Notes: a model not told the origin generated them from the letters alone. Counted from the first letter of the stretch, positions 36,246 through 46,379 are shown. The stretch is 64,000 nt of DNA from Laspinema olomoucense D3b (GCF_025370785.1 NZ_JAMXFA010000014.1:42648-106647); one strand, 5' to 3'. A program made the numbers and translations.

Positions 36246-37424
36246 TCAGCCGGTTTGCAGAATCGTTTCCCCTTCAGAATCCGCCGTGCCGAGTAACTGC
36301 ATTTCGATCGCCTTTAAGAGTTGTTGGGCATCAAAAGGTTTGGTGATATAATCATTTGCCCCCACCATCCGCGATCGCATTTTGTCAATAATCCCATCCC
36401 GTCCCGTTAACATCACAATCGGGATTTCCTGCAACAAACTCGACTGACGCAACATCCGGCAGAGTTCATAGCCATTAATTTCAGGCATATTAATATCCAT
36501 CAGCACCAACGCCGGTTTATGGCGCGCTAAAGTCGTTAAAGCTTTCGCCGGTTCCGTTAACATCAAGCAGCGGTATCCCGCCGCCTGCAAAATCGCACGA
36601 ACGTGCCGCTGAGTGGTTTTACTATCATCAATACAGGCAATAATCGGCCCATTTTCTACCTTTTCCACCTGGTATGGCTTCACCCCTACCGCTTCCGCTT
36701 GCACCAAAGGTTGCAGTAACAGTGCCAAAGACAAGACATCAATTTTCAACCCTTGGGCTACTTCATACAGACATCCACCCCCATTTAAAACTTCAATCAG
36801 CCGTTTAATTCCTTCAACATTTTTAACCGTCGCCCAAAGCAGCTTAGGAATTTGCTCTAAATTCCTAATAAAAACTCTCTGAAACGGCGATGCAATTTCA
36901 GCCCTAATTTTTCCCCACTTCCCAATCGCTTCCCGCATCGGTAAAATTGTCTGCTTCAACGGCAGGGAAAGCAAAATTGGGTCTAATCCCACCGTCTTTT
37001 CAAATTGCAGTCCCGCTTGAGGTAAATTGAGGATCTGCACCAATGCTTCTTGGGTGAGTTTAAGTAACACTTCTCTAGCCTGTTGTAAGGAAAGTTTTCC
37101 GGCTTTCCAGTAATGGCAAATTGCCTGATAATCCGACTGAAACCCTTCTAGGGAAAGGTCTTTCAGTTCGGGGCAAAAGCGAGCCAGGTAATAACTGAGG
37201 CGCTCTTTGTATCCCGTTAAGCTGCTGGCAAAATGCACCTTGCCATTACCAAAATGGACTCGCCAAAAAACCGAAGGATCCGACGTATCTCGAATTGTCA
37301 GTCGCCCCGATAGATTGTTGGACACGATTTTTTGCAATGCCTTAGTCGGCGACCCGACAAGCTGTGCGGCTGCACTATGAACGTTCTCTTGTTTCTGCGC
37401 CTGACTGGTGGTATTGTCTACCAT
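36246..37424 (-). CDS. PatA/PixG-type response regulator (DUF4388 + receiver)
   Basis: A 392-residue protein. The N-terminal part is the PatA-like region with a DUF4388-type motif: SGRLTIRDTSDPSVFWRVHF, GNGKVHFAS. A helical middle (LTQEALVQILNLPQAGLQFE) follows. The C-terminal receiver starts PIIACIDDSKTTQRHVRAIL with phospho-Asp in LVLMDINMPEINGYELC and the conserved Thr and Lys in VMLTGRD and TKPF. This is the architecture of PixG/PilG/TaxP1-type regulators that act with CheA and CheW on type IV pili. A GGAGG lies just before the ATG. It is the first gene of the operon with cheW and cheA. No CheY-only or methyl-accepting protein gene is adjacent. Confidence 0.92.
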   Translation of the reverse strand: MVDNTTSQAQKQENVHSAAAQLVGSPTKALQKIVSNNLSGRLTIRDTSDPSVFWRVHFGNGKVHFASSLTGYKERLSYYLARFCPELKDLSLEGFQSDYQAICHYWKAGKLSLQQAREVLLKLTQEALVQILNLPQAGLQFEKTVGLDPILLSLPLKQTILPMREAIGKWGKIRAEIASPFQRVFIRNLEQIPKLLWATVKNVEGIKRLIEVLNGGGCLYEVAQGLKIDVLSLALLLQPLVQAEAVGVKPYQVEKVENGPIIACIDDSKTTQRHVRAILQAAGYRCLMLTEPAKALTTLARHKPALVLMDINMPEINGYELCRMLRQSSLLQEIPIVMLTGRDGIIDKMRSRMVGANDYITKPFDAQQLLKAIEMQLLGTADSEGETILQTG

Positions 37425-38250
37425 AACTCCCTCCTGTTTTTTCTATGTTTAAGATTAAAATTTGCCAAATTTTTTGACCTTCTCAGTCAATAGCCCCGTG
37501 AGTTTTTAATAAAAAAGTTATAATTTTCAAGATGTTTTAAAAATAAAATTTATCCGCTTATTCTAATTTTGATGAATTCTGATGGTAATTTTAAACGTTA
37601 CTAGCCTCTATAGTTTATCAAACCCTTCAGCTTAAAGATGTTACCAGCATAACATTTAAGCCCCTCAGTCGCCGAATTTATCAGGATTTTTTAACAATTC
37701 GTGAGCGTGCATCCTCAGTACATTGGTATCTGAAATTACTTAATCCATGTCAATCTGCTCAGAGAGCATAGTTATATTCTGACCCTGTTACCTAGGGCGA
37801 TCGCATCAGCCATCTAGCTGATTTTAAAATCAGTTCCTTCGGAGTTTACCAAACCAACTTTAAAAATAGGCCCCTCCTCTAACCTTGGCCTATTAAAGAG
37901 AAAATAAACTGTTTTTTTGATAAAATATCTGCAAAATAGTCGCCAACCACCACCCGGAAAACTAGGTTTCTTCTCCTATCAATTTACTTCCTACCCCGTC
38001 ACCCTCAAATTCAGCCATTAACCAGGCTCACTAGACTCATTAAATGGACCAATCAGCGATATCCGATAAAATAATCAATGTTCTCAACTCCCTCTACAAC
38101 TGAGGGGCGATTTCTGATGTTTTCACCCTATATAAAATCTAAGTTTCCCCATATCCTCTAGCTTAACGGTTCAACTGTTTTAGAACATCCGTATTTGTCA
38201 TCAATCATTTCTCCGTAACGATACGGAGGGCTTTGGCGGTATTTATACGG
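37425..38250. other. Long spacer, no gene supported
   Basis: About 825 AT-rich bases that separate the chemosensory operon from the minisatellite upstream of ispH. It must hold the operon promoter on the minus strand. A direct repeat ATACGGAGGG is present at 38221 and 38245. No RNA gene is recognised. Confidence 0.4.
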
Positions 38251-38441
38251 AGGGATGGGGAGATGGGGAGGATGGGGAGGATGGGGGAGGTGGGGGAGAT
38301 GGGGGAGATGGGGAGGGTGGGGAGGATGGGGGAGGTGGGGAGGATGGGGGAGGTGGGGAGGATGGGGGAGATGGGGAAGATGGGGAGGATGGGGAAGATG
38401 GGGGAGATGGGGAAGATGGGGAAGATGGGGAAGATGGGGGG
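38251..38441 (+). repeat. G-rich minisatellite upstream of ispH
   Basis: About twenty units of GATGGGGGA, GATGGGGAG or GGTGGGGAG type in a continuous 190-bp run, with G-tracts of four to six every 5-6 bases. Open frames through it (MGRMGE, WGRWGG) are artefacts. Confidence 0.95.
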
Positions 38442-38470
38442 AAACGGCAGCAAGTCGTGACGTTGAACAT

Positions 38471-38635
38471 CTCCCCTATCTCCCTTATCTCCCTTATCTC
38501 CCCCATCCCCCCCATCTCCCCCATCTCCCCCATCCCCCCTATCCCCCCTATCTCCCCCATCCCCCCTATCTCCCCCATCCCCCCTATCTCCCCCATCCCC
38601 CCCATCTCCCCCATCCCCCCATCCCCCCACTCCCT
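38471..38635 (-). repeat. C-rich minisatellite facing the G-rich one
   Basis: About eighteen units of ATCTCCCCC, ATCCCCCCT or TATCCCCCC type. It is the same satellite in inverted orientation, 29 bp after the G-rich array, and ends 50 bp before the ispH start. Confidence 0.95.
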
Positions 38636-38685
38636 GTAACCTAAGTCTTCTACAATCAAGAGAAAAGAAGCTAGGATTTCACGGC

Positions 38686-39891
38686 ATGGACACTAAAGCT
38701 TTCAAACGCGCACTGCAAAAGTCTGATAACTACCATCGCAAGGGATTCGGTCACCAAGAAGAAGTCACTGGGGTGATGAACTCCGTTTACCAAAGTCCCC
38801 TGATTCAGCAAATCCGAGATAATAATTACACCTTGACTCGCGGCGAGGTGACGATTCGTCTGGCGCAAGCGTTTGGATTTTGCTGGGGGGTGGAACGCGC
38901 CGTGGCGATCGCCTACGAAACTCGTCAGCATTTTCCCACGGAACGCATCTGGATTACGAATGAAATTATCCATAATCCCAGTGTTAATCAACATATCCAA
39001 GAGATGAATGTTGAATTCATCCCGGTTGATGAAGGGAAAAAAGATTTTGAAGTGGTCCAAGCGGGAGATGTGGTGATTTTACCGGCCTTTGGGGCCACGG
39101 TTCAAGAAATGCAGTTGCTCAATGATAAAGGCTGCACAATTGTGGATACGACCTGCCCTTGGGTTTCTAAAGTTTGGAATAGTGTCGAGAAACACAAAAA
39201 AGGCAATTACACTTCGATTATTCATGGCAAATATAAGCATGAAGAAACTCTGGCAACCAGTTCTTTTGCTGGCACTTACTTAATTGTGCTAAATATGGCC
39301 GAGGCGGAATATGTGGCCAATTATATTCTCAATGGTGGAGATAAGGCGGAATTTATGGCTAAATTCAGTAAGGCTGTTTCCCCGGGATTTGACCCGGACC
39401 GGGATTTAGCACAAGTTGGCATTGCTAATCAGACGACGATGCTCAAAAGTGAGACGGAAGAAATGGGCAAGTTGTTTGAGCGGACGATGATGAAAAAATA
39501 TGGTCCGGCAGAGTTAAATCAGCATTTCCTGGCTTTTAATACCATCTGCGATGCCACTCAAGAGCGGCAAGATGCTATGTTAGATTTGGTGGAGGATCAA
39601 GTGGATGTGATTGTGGTGATTGGGGGGTATAATTCCTCGAATACGACTCAGTTACAACAAATTGCGATCGACCGAGGCATTCCTTCTTATCATATTGATA
39701 GTGCTAGTCGGATTCTCCCCGGAAATCGCATCGAACATAAACCTTTGCATCAAGAGTTGGAAATCGCGGAAAATTGGCTACCTTCAGGACCCTTGGTGAT
39801 TGGAGTGACGTCTGGTGCTTCAACGCCAGATAAGGTGGTGGAAGAGGCGATCGAGAAGATTTTTGCCAGTAAAGCTATGGCAGTGGTTTAA
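38686..39891 (+). CDS. ispH: 4-hydroxy-3-methylbut-2-enyl diphosphate reductase
   Basis: A 401-residue IspH (LytB), the last enzyme of the MEP pathway, which makes IPP and DMAPP with a [4Fe-4S] cluster. It is of the longer cyanobacterial/plant type (~400 residues). The cluster Cys are in [30 protein letters not shown] and [11 protein letters not shown]. The substrate-binding TxHP-type region is seen as [14 protein letters not shown] and the Gly-rich [13 protein letters not shown] precedes the C-terminal [15 protein letters not shown]. The start ATG 38686 follows 50 bp after a large C-rich minisatellite, so the promoter lies within or before it. A 13-bp stem hairpin follows the stop. Confidence 0.97.
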   Translation: MDTKAFKRALQKSDNYHRKGFGHQEEVTGVMNSVYQSPLIQQIRDNNYTLTRGEVTIRLAQAFGFCWGVERAVAIAYETRQHFPTERIWITNEIIHNPSVNQHIQEMNVEFIPVDEGKKDFEVVQAGDVVILPAFGATVQEMQLLNDKGCTIVDTTCPWVSKVWNSVEKHKKGNYTSIIHGKYKHEETLATSSFAGTYLIVLNMAEAEYVANYILNGGDKAEFMAKFSKAVSPGFDPDRDLAQVGIANQTTMLKSETEEMGKLFERTMMKKYGPAELNQHFLAFNTICDATQERQDAMLDLVEDQVDVIVVIGGYNSSNTTQLQQIAIDRGIPSYHIDSASRILPGNRIEHKPLHQELEIAENWLPSGPLVIGVTSGASTPDKVVEEAIEKIFASKAMAVV

Positions 39892-39919
39892 GAATCGGGA
39901 GCTTTCGGAAGTCGGGTTT

Positions 39920-39956
39920 AACCAGTGGAACCGTTAATTTGTGGGTTCCACTGGTT
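39920..39956 (+). terminator. Strong hairpin after ispH
   Basis: AACCAGTGGAACC (39920-39932) pairs perfectly with GGTTCCACTGGTT (39944-39956). No T-run follows. Confidence 0.6.
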
Positions 39957-40088
39957 ATCGGTTTGAACTGCATCTGACAACCGAGTTTGGCCCTCTTGTC
40001 GAATCTTCTAACTTTTGCCAGAATGAGAACATCAAACATTAAGTTCAAAATAGGGCTAATCCTGTATTAGACCCAATTTTTTTATATT

Positions 40089-42548
40089 ATGATTCCCCGA
40101 AAAACGATTGTTGCGGATGCCGCTACGAGTATTGCTCAAATTGCTACCGATACTCTATTGGAAGATAAGAGCAAATTATTGGGGATTTTTCCCCGAACTC
40201 CGGATAAAAAAACCAAGGAAGCGATCGCTGCTGCGGCAGAAACTTATGTTAACCTCTACCTCCAACGGTATGCCACGGTTGATTTGTTAGGAACTGGCGA
40301 TCCAGTGCCGTTAGAATCCCTCTATGTGGAGATGCAGGTGAGGGAGATGGAGACGCCTGGAATGACGAATCTGAATGCTTCTCCAGGCGAGTCTCCTCCC
40401 AAATCTCCGATCGCGGTTGTCAATGAGCGGGATGGGGTGATGTTCTGGGGTGCACCCGGTTCCGGAAAGTCTCTCTTACTGAGGAAAATCGGCCTAGAAG
40501 CCCTACGGGGAACCCGGTTCGGGGGGGTGGTTAGGCGCGGCTATATTCCAGTGTTTATGCCGGTTAAAACCCTCAGTGGTGGGGAGGGGGAAATTGAAAA
40601 AGCGATCGCTGATGAGTTTCGGCGCTGTAGTTTTCCCGCTGCGGATCGACTGGTTCGGGAGGCACTTGCTCAAGGTCGATTCTTAATTTTACTGGATGAT
40701 TTGCATACTATCCCCTCGTTTGTGATTGCTGAGGCGATCGCCCGTCTGGAAGGGTTTATCGAAACTTATCCCAAAAATCGCTATATTGCTTGTTCCCGCT
40801 CCGGAGTCTTTAACCATCAGTGGCGTAGCTTTCATCCCGTGGCGATCGCACCGTTAGACGACGCACAACAAGTGAGCTTGATCCGACAATGGTATCACAC
40901 TCCCGCTGCTACGACCCCCAGTGGCGACTTACTCTGGGAGGATTTACAACGCCCGGAAAATGCTCACGCCCGGTCTTTGGTAGAGCTACCTCTCTCACTT
41001 ACTTTGCTCTGCCTAGTCTATGATAAATCTCACAATTTACCGGAGAATCGGGCAGGGCTTTATCTACAGACTTCTCACATTTTGCTAGAAGCAGCGGGAA
41101 ACATTCCCACGGCTCCGGGAGCTGCGCCGAGTCCTGAAATGAACCGGGAATTGGCAAAATTGTGGCTGGCTCAATTAGCCTTCCGAAGTGCGATCGCTGA
41201 ACGGTCGGTTTTTTCCGGAGCCGATTTGAGCAGCCGAATTCCGGTGCATTTGTTAGATTTACATAAAGATGAGTATTTCCCGTTTTCTGTGCCAACGAAT
41301 GTCAATTCTGGCGCAACCGAAAATCTCAACAAAAATCCCCCCACTTTTAACCTGACGCAGAAAAACTCGTTGCCTACAGTTCCGACTAATCCGAATGAAA
41401 AGGCCAATCATCCCTCCAATAAAAATCCATCGGTATCCCTAACGCCTACAATTGGTGAAAACCGCTATCGGATCGAGAAAATGTTGGAAAAAATTGCGTT
41501 GGGTTCCGGGTTGTTGCTGCAAACTGGGCCGGATCGCTTTGCCTTCACCCAAGTGACTTGGCAAGAATATTTTACGGCAATTTATATCGAGACCTATTAT
41601 TTAGCGGCTCAAATATCTGCTAAAAATCTGACCTTACGCCACTGGCAAGAAATCTTTTTATTTGTGGCCGGGATGCGCTATCCCACGGCAGATAAATTAC
41701 TGATTTTAATGGAATCAGCGGCTCAAAAGTACCTGAAAACCAGTAAGTTGCGATCGCTGTTGCGATGGGCCTCGGAATCCACGGAGGACGACGGAGGTAA
41801 GCTATCTCTGGCCGCAAAACGCACGGCGGCACTGTTTTTAGTGGTGGGATTAAACGCAATATTAGAACCCGATTTATCTTTGGAAACACCTTATTCTAGG
41901 GATAGCCTCGTTCGACAATTGAAGGAGATGGGGGAAGTAGAATCTCCCGCGAATGTGGCTTTGAGTCTGTGTGACATTTTGGGGTTCAATTTGTCGGAAC
42001 TGATCACTCGTGCCAGCAGGTTGGCGGAGGATTTTACTAAAAATCTGGCGTTTATTTCTGATCGCCCGTTGGATGTGGAAAAATCGGCAGGGGAACTGAC
42101 TCAGGAACTGGCGCGAAAATTGGCCCGCGATCGCGCTCGTCAACTGGTTCTGGATTTGGATTATTTACTAGATGCACCCAGCAATTTAGCCCTGGCTCGC
42201 GCCCGAGATTTGGCGTTTGTCAGCATTCTAACTCGATTGGTGGAAGAGGCAGGAATTTTTAAAGATTGCCAGGAGGCGATCGCCGCTTTGCAGTCTCTGC
42301 AAACGGAAATTCCCGATACTAATGCCGCCTATCAAGTGCATTATGAATTTCGCGATCGCATCCGTCAAAGTTGGCTAACCGCCCTCAATTTGTCGAGCGA
42401 TCGCCTCCAGCTATCCCCAGAAGAAAATCAGGCCTTAGGGGATTATTTTTATGCTAATGGCTTGATCGTCCGCTGCTATCATGCTGCATCGGAAGTCACC
42501 CCAGCCACCTGGAAAGTCATCCAAGGACGAATGCTACGGGGAAACTAA
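40089..42548 (+). CDS. NACHT-domain STAND NTPase
   Basis: An 819-residue protein with a ~115-residue N-terminal region, then a NACHT NTPase: Walker A GAPGSGKS at 121-128, Walker B RFLILLDDLHTIP at about 197-209, sensor-like YIACSRSGV, then the NACHT-associated helical region (LVELPLSLTLLCLVYDKS, FAFTQVTWQEYFTAIYIETY). The C-terminal ~280 residues are helical but show no WD40, TPR or LRR repeats. STAND NTPases act as signalling or antiphage switches. The effector would be the unrecognised N-terminal domain (starting MIPRKTIVADAATSIAQIAT). It is a single gene with no ribosome-binding site at its ATG and ends overlapping the convergent MscS gene by 4 bp. Function is inferred from the fold only. 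Confidence 0.85.
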   Translation: MIPRKTIVADAATSIAQIATDTLLEDKSKLLGIFPRTPDKKTKEAIAAAAETYVNLYLQRYATVDLLGTGDPVPLESLYVEMQVREMETPGMTNLNASPGESPPKSPIAVVNERDGVMFWGAPGSGKSLLLRKIGLEALRGTRFGGVVRRGYIPVFMPVKTLSGGEGEIEKAIADEFRRCSFPAADRLVREALAQGRFLILLDDLHTIPSFVIAEAIARLEGFIETYPKNRYIACSRSGVFNHQWRSFHPVAIAPLDDAQQVSLIRQWYHTPAATTPSGDLLWEDLQRPENAHARSLVELPLSLTLLCLVYDKSHNLPENRAGLYLQTSHILLEAAGNIPTAPGAAPSPEMNRELAKLWLAQLAFRSAIAERSVFSGADLSSRIPVHLLDLHKDEYFPFSVPTNVNSGATENLNKNPPTFNLTQKNSLPTVPTNPNEKANHPSNKNPSVSLTPTIGENRYRIEKMLEKIALGSGLLLQTGPDRFAFTQVTWQEYFTAIYIETYYLAAQISAKNLTLRHWQEIFLFVAGMRYPTADKLLILMESAAQKYLKTSKLRSLLRWASESTEDDGGKLSLAAKRTAALFLVVGLNAILEPDLSLETPYSRDSLVRQLKEMGEVESPANVALSLCDILGFNLSELITRASRLAEDFTKNLAFISDRPLDVEKSAGELTQELARKLARDRARQLVLDLDYLLDAPSNLALARARDLAFVSILTRLVEEAGIFKDCQEAIAALQSLQTEIPDTNAAYQVHYEFRDRIRQSWLTALNLSSDRLQLSPEENQALGDYFYANGLIVRCYHAASEVTPATWKVIQGRMLRGN

Positions 42549-43429
42549 AAATCCCCATTTGTGTTGATAAGTTTGTCGTCCTTAAATTTTTCTTGGTTGT
42601 AAGAATATAGGGTACGAATGGGATAGGGAATATTGATATTTTCGCGATCGCAAGCCTCTTTTAAGGCGATCGCCACTTGGGTTTGAGTCCGTCGCACTGA
42701 GGGTCGCTCCGGTTCCGTCCAATATCGCACTATCATATTAATTGAACTCTCTCCAAACCCCTCAATATCAACTTCGGGTTCTGGTTCCGATAACACCCCC
42801 GGGACTTGGGAAACTGCCTTGAAAAGCGTATCAATTGCCTGCGGTAACGGCGTATTATAATCCACCCCTATTTCTAAATCCGTGCGGCGATGAGAAAACG
42901 CCGTTTTGACTTGCACCACATTCGTAAAAACCACCGCATTCGGAATGACAACTCGTTCCCCTGCATAGGTACGAATCTGGGTCGAACGAATCGCAATTTC
43001 CTCAACCGTTCCCTCATATCCTTCTACAACAATTTGGTCCCCAAGTCTAAAGGGTTCCTGCAATAACAGCAAAATTCCAGCTAGGAAATTTTTAAAAATA
43101 TCTTGGAAAGCAAACCCAATAGCGACAGAACTTAACCCTAGTAACCCAATGATATCTCCCAAGCCTAAACCGGGAAATGCCAGCACACAGGCGACAATAA
43201 TTCCCACGGACCACGCCGCTACATAAGCGGTTTGAACCATCAACATTCGGAGTGATCTATTCTTTACAACTCGCCGTCCTGCCGCCATCGTTAGACGACG
43301 GACCACATTGGCAGCATACCAAGTAATGCCCAAAACAACCAACGCAATCAAAATTGCTGGAGCCAGGGCCACCCCTTCACCAATCAGCTTAATTAAAGTC
43401 GCTTTTATTTCTTGCAGAACTGGGTTCAT
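42545..43429 (-). CDS. MscS-family small-conductance mechanosensitive channel
   Basis: A 294-residue channel protein with N-terminal membrane helices (ALAPAILIALVVLGITWYAA, then AYVAAWSVGIIVACVLAF) and the pore-lining TM3 with its Gly/Ala pattern GLSSVAIGFAFQDIFKNFLA. The MscS beta domain follows: FRLGDQIVVEGYEGTVEEIA, IRSTQIRTYAGERVVIPNAV, VFTN. It protects cells against osmotic downshock by releasing solutes across the plasma membrane. The length and motifs are typical of the plain MscS type. Its last bases overlap the convergent NACHT gene. Confidence 0.93.
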   Translation of the reverse strand: MNPVLQEIKATLIKLIGEGVALAPAILIALVVLGITWYAANVVRRLTMAAGRRVVKNRSLRMLMVQTAYVAAWSVGIIVACVLAFPGLGLGDIIGLLGLSSVAIGFAFQDIFKNFLAGILLLLQEPFRLGDQIVVEGYEGTVEEIAIRSTQIRTYAGERVVIPNAVVFTNVVQVKTAFSHRRTDLEIGVDYNTPLPQAIDTLFKAVSQVPGVLSEPEPEVDIEGFGESSINMIVRYWTEPERPSVRRTQTQVAIALKEACDRENINIPYPIRTLYSYNQEKFKDDKLINTNGDF

Positions 43430-43554
43430 CTTAATTCTTGCTCTAACATCTCAGAATGCTTACTTTTTGACCGTTCCCCTCCAAAGTGTAGGTTCAAACC
43501 CACTGCTTCCATGAGGTTTACGATAGAATTCCGGGTCATTAATGAATTCCATCA

Positions 43555-44226
43555 TCACGGTTTTATCCCCGTCACCCCAACTCGGGCATCTCCCCAACGA
43601 TGGATTTTAATCTCGGAAAAGCCTGCTCGCTTCGCATAAGTTTCTAATTCCTCCCCCGTGGAACACATACTCAAGTAAGCCGGACGTTGGTCAATCGGAT
43701 AAGAATACCCTGCCATAAATACGTCCCATCCGTGACTGGAGGTCAAATCCACATTATCAAAAAAGCAGCGTCCCCCGGACTTTAACACTCGAAATGCTTC
43801 TTTTAAATACTGATAGCGGTCCCACTCATACAGGTGCATAAACACCACAGTACAATAGATCAAATCAATAGAATTATCGACAATTTCCTGTAACCCTACC
43901 CCACTCAATTCGATTAAATCAATATTGTCCAAACCTTCCAAACGTTGGGCTGCATATTGAAGCATATTCGCTGAAATATCGGTCCCAATCCATTTTTTGC
44001 ATTTTGGGCTTAAAAACTTGCCAACTCGACCCACACCGCAGCCAATTTCTAAACAAATATCTTCTGGTTGGATGCCGACAAAATTATCAATTCGATTCAC
44101 CGTATTGAGTCCCGTGCGGTCTAATTCCGCCTCATCCGTATGTCCGGCGACATACAATTTAGCCTCATCCATATTGGCGGCGAGGTTGTCCCAAGTTTCT
44201 TTATATTGCGATCGCTCCTGAATCAT
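43555..44226 (-). CDS. Class I SAM-dependent methyltransferase
   Basis: A 223-residue methyltransferase from the ATG at 44226 (MIQERSQYKETWDNLAANMD). A TTG at 44268 would add 14 residues. Motif I is ICLEIGCGVGRVGKFLSP, an acidic motif II is GTDISANMLQYAAQRLEGLD, and VVFMHLYEWDRYQYLKEAF with FRVLKSGGRCFFDNVDL completes the Rossmann fold. The substrate cannot be told; related proteins methylate small metabolites, lipids or sugars. It is a single gene on the minus strand between mscS and miaB, whose divergent start is about 170 bp away. Confidence 0.88.
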   Translation of the reverse strand: MIQERSQYKETWDNLAANMDEAKLYVAGHTDEAELDRTGLNTVNRIDNFVGIQPEDICLEIGCGVGRVGKFLSPKCKKWIGTDISANMLQYAAQRLEGLDNIDLIELSGVGLQEIVDNSIDLIYCTVVFMHLYEWDRYQYLKEAFRVLKSGGRCFFDNVDLTSSHGWDVFMAGYSYPIDQRPAYLSMCSTGEELETYAKRAGFSEIKIHRWGDARVGVTGIKP

Positions 44227-44398
44227 AGGGTTCTGACTTCCATTCCTAGTGGGTAAAATTGACTGCAAGCTTTATAATAATAGTTTATGTTTGCATCCGA
44301 GTCATGGCTTTCCCCGGGGCGATCGCGGCCCATAGCCGGTCGAGTGCCAGACTGCCATAGACCCAAAAGGCCCGTTCATTTGCGAAAAATAGCACATT

Positions 44399-45763
44399 AT
44401 GTCCTCTATCCCTCGTCGTTACCACATCACCACCTTCGGCTGTCAGATGAACAAAGCTGACTCCGAACGCATGGCAGGTATCCTGGAAAATATGGGGTTC
44501 CAGTTTTCCGAAGACCCCAACCAAGCCGATCTAATCCTCTACAATACCTGCTCAATTCGGGATAATGCCGAGCACAAAGTTTATTCCTACCTAGGCAGGC
44601 AAGCCAAACGCAAACTCCAACAACCCAACCTCACCCTCATCGTTGCCGGTTGCGTGGCACAACAGGAAGGAGAAGCACTCCTGCGCCGGGTCCCCGAATT
44701 AGATATGGTCATGGGACCCCAACACGCCAACCGCTTAGAGGATTTGCTCGAACAGGTGTTCGCCGGGAACCAAGTGGTAGCGACTGAGGCGGTGCATATC
44801 ATGGAGGATATCACCAAACCGCGCCGGGAGAGCCAAGTTACTGCCTGGGTGAACGTAATTTACGGCTGTAACGAACGCTGCACCTATTGCATTGTCCCCT
44901 CCGTGCGTGGCATCGAACAATCTCGCACCCCAGAAGCGATCCGCGCCGAAATGGAAGAACTCGGACGCCAGGGATACAAAGAAGTGACCTTACTCGGTCA
45001 AAATATCGACGCCTACGGCAGAGATTTACCGGGAACCACACCGGAAGGACGAAATTTACATACCCTCACCGATTTGCTCTATTTCGTGCATGATGTCCCG
45101 GGAATTGAACGGATTCGCTTTGCCACCTCTCACCCCCGGTATTTCACGGAAAGATTAATTCGGGCTTGTCAGGAATTGCCCAAGGTTTGCGAACATTTTC
45201 ATATCCCATTTCAATCGGGAGATAATGAGGTATTGAAGGCGATGGCGCGGGGTTATACCCATGAAAAATATCGCCGCATTATCGATATGATTCGCCACTA
45301 TATGCCCGATGCTTCTATCAGTGCCGATGCGATCGTGGGGTTCCCTGGGGAAACCGAGGAACAGTTTGAAAATACCCTGAAACTGTTAGAAGAAATTAGT
45401 TTTGATATGCTCAATACGGCGGCCTATTCCCCACGTCCGGGGACACCGGCAGCGGTGTGGGAGAATCAGTTGAGTGAAGAAGTAAAAAGCGATCGCCTGC
45501 AACGGTTGAATCACTTAGTATCTATCAAAGCCGCCGAGCGATCGCAGCGGTATCTAGGGCGAATTGAAGAAGTCCTAGTCGAGGAGCAAAATGCCAAAGA
45601 CCCCACGCAAGTCATGGGAAGGACACGCGGCAACCGCCTCACATTCTTCACCGGCGATATCAATCAGTTAAAGGGACAGTTAGTCCAGGTGAAGATTACC
45701 GAATCCCGCGCCTTCAGTTTATCCGGCGAGGCGATTTCCGTCCCTCAACCCGCCTTGGTTTAA
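44399..45763 (+). CDS. miaB: tRNA-2-methylthio-N6-dimethylallyladenosine synthase
   Basis: A 454-residue radical-SAM methylthiotransferase that adds the methylthio group to i6A37 in tRNAs reading UNN codons. The N-terminal UPF0004 domain has the auxiliary cluster Cys ([39 protein letters not shown]). The radical SAM motif is [17 protein letters not shown] (CxxxCxxC), and a C-terminal TRAM domain follows ([11 protein letters not shown], then GNRLTFF). The length is standard. The ATG at 44399 begins [20 protein letters not shown] as expected. A stem-loop terminator lies 30 bp after the stop. Confidence 0.97.
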   Translation: MSSIPRRYHITTFGCQMNKADSERMAGILENMGFQFSEDPNQADLILYNTCSIRDNAEHKVYSYLGRQAKRKLQQPNLTLIVAGCVAQQEGEALLRRVPELDMVMGPQHANRLEDLLEQVFAGNQVVATEAVHIMEDITKPRRESQVTAWVNVIYGCNERCTYCIVPSVRGIEQSRTPEAIRAEMEELGRQGYKEVTLLGQNIDAYGRDLPGTTPEGRNLHTLTDLLYFVHDVPGIERIRFATSHPRYFTERLIRACQELPKVCEHFHIPFQSGDNEVLKAMARGYTHEKYRRIIDMIRHYMPDASISADAIVGFPGETEEQFENTLKLLEEISFDMLNTAAYSPRPGTPAAVWENQLSEEVKSDRLQRLNHLVSIKAAERSQRYLGRIEEVLVEEQNAKDPTQVMGRTRGNRLTFFTGDINQLKGQLVQVKITESRAFSLSGEAISVPQPALV

Positions 45764-45791
45764 GGGCGATCGCTGCCTAGGTCAGTGATGG

Positions 45792-45820
45792 AGAACCCCG
45801 GGAAAAAACCGGGGTTTTCT
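45792..45820 (+). terminator. Terminator after miaB
   Basis: AACCCCGG, loop GAAAAAA, CCGGGGTT, then TTCT (45792-45820). Confidence 0.75.
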
Positions 45821-45928
45821 AGGTTGAATGGGCAGATATATTGCGAGTCTGGCTTCATGAGGTAGAGATATTTAGAGGACAGGTGTGCGAGCATCTTGCT
45901 CGCTCTATAAGTCCACCGAACCGCGATA

Positions 45929-46375
45929 TCATATCCATGATTCCCAAGAAAATGCCTGAACTTGGTTGATGCGCTTAAAATCACTGTCGGCAGAAACAAG
46001 GATTAATCCGTGCTGAATTGCTGTAGCAACAATCCAAAGGTCATGGTCAGTCAATCCTAAGTTGCTGATACTGGTGCGACGCCGCTTATTTTTATCCTTG
46101 GGCGCAAACTGATTAAAAACTGCTGTTTTAATCTGGCTATAAAAAATGGCCGTTTCTTCATCTATAAAATATAAATCCACTTGACCCAAAAACTCTTCTA
46201 CTGCTCTGAGGTTTTCGGATTTTTTCGCAGACTTATCCGCCATATATCGCAATTCTGCATAAGTAATAATGCTAATCCCTATTCCGTCATTTCCCTGATT
46301 ATTTAAAGCATTAAGGACTTGAACATTGCCATTGATAATATAGCTACAATGGTTTGTATCCAGTAAATAAGGCAT
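45929..46375 (-). CDS. PIN-domain toxin (VapC-like)
   Basis: A 148-residue PIN protein from the ATG at 46375 (MPYLLDTNHCSYIINGN). A longer frame starting at 46459 would run through the upstream gene and is unlikely. The acidic quartet is complete: LLDTN, ITYAELRYM (Glu), LTDHDLWIVATA and VSADSDF. It belongs to the type VapC that cleaves tRNA or rRNA. The start lies 4 bp after the stop of an upstream small gene that is probably its antitoxin. Unlike the vapC at 1303, nothing is missing here. It may stabilise this accessory stretch of DNA. Confidence 0.9.
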   Translation of the reverse strand: MPYLLDTNHCSYIINGNVQVLNALNNQGNDGIGISIITYAELRYMADKSAKKSENLRAVEEFLGQVDLYFIDEETAIFYSQIKTAVFNQFAPKDKNKRRRTSISNLGLTDHDLWIVATAIQHGLILVSADSDFKRINQVQAFSWESWI

Positions 46376-46379
46376 GATA

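Noticed and set aside
38471-38635. CRISPR array suspicion for the regular repeats near ispH
   Set aside because: Units are 9-10 bp without unique spacers and no cas genes are present.
38233-38644. Open frames through the minisatellites on both strands (MGRMGE, WGRWGG, SPSSPSP and PISPIS types)
   Set aside because: They only translate the repeat units, in several frames at once, and have no ribosome-binding site.
43480-43515. TAGGTTCAAACCCAC, another T-arm-like string
   Set aside because: No cloverleaf can be built around it.
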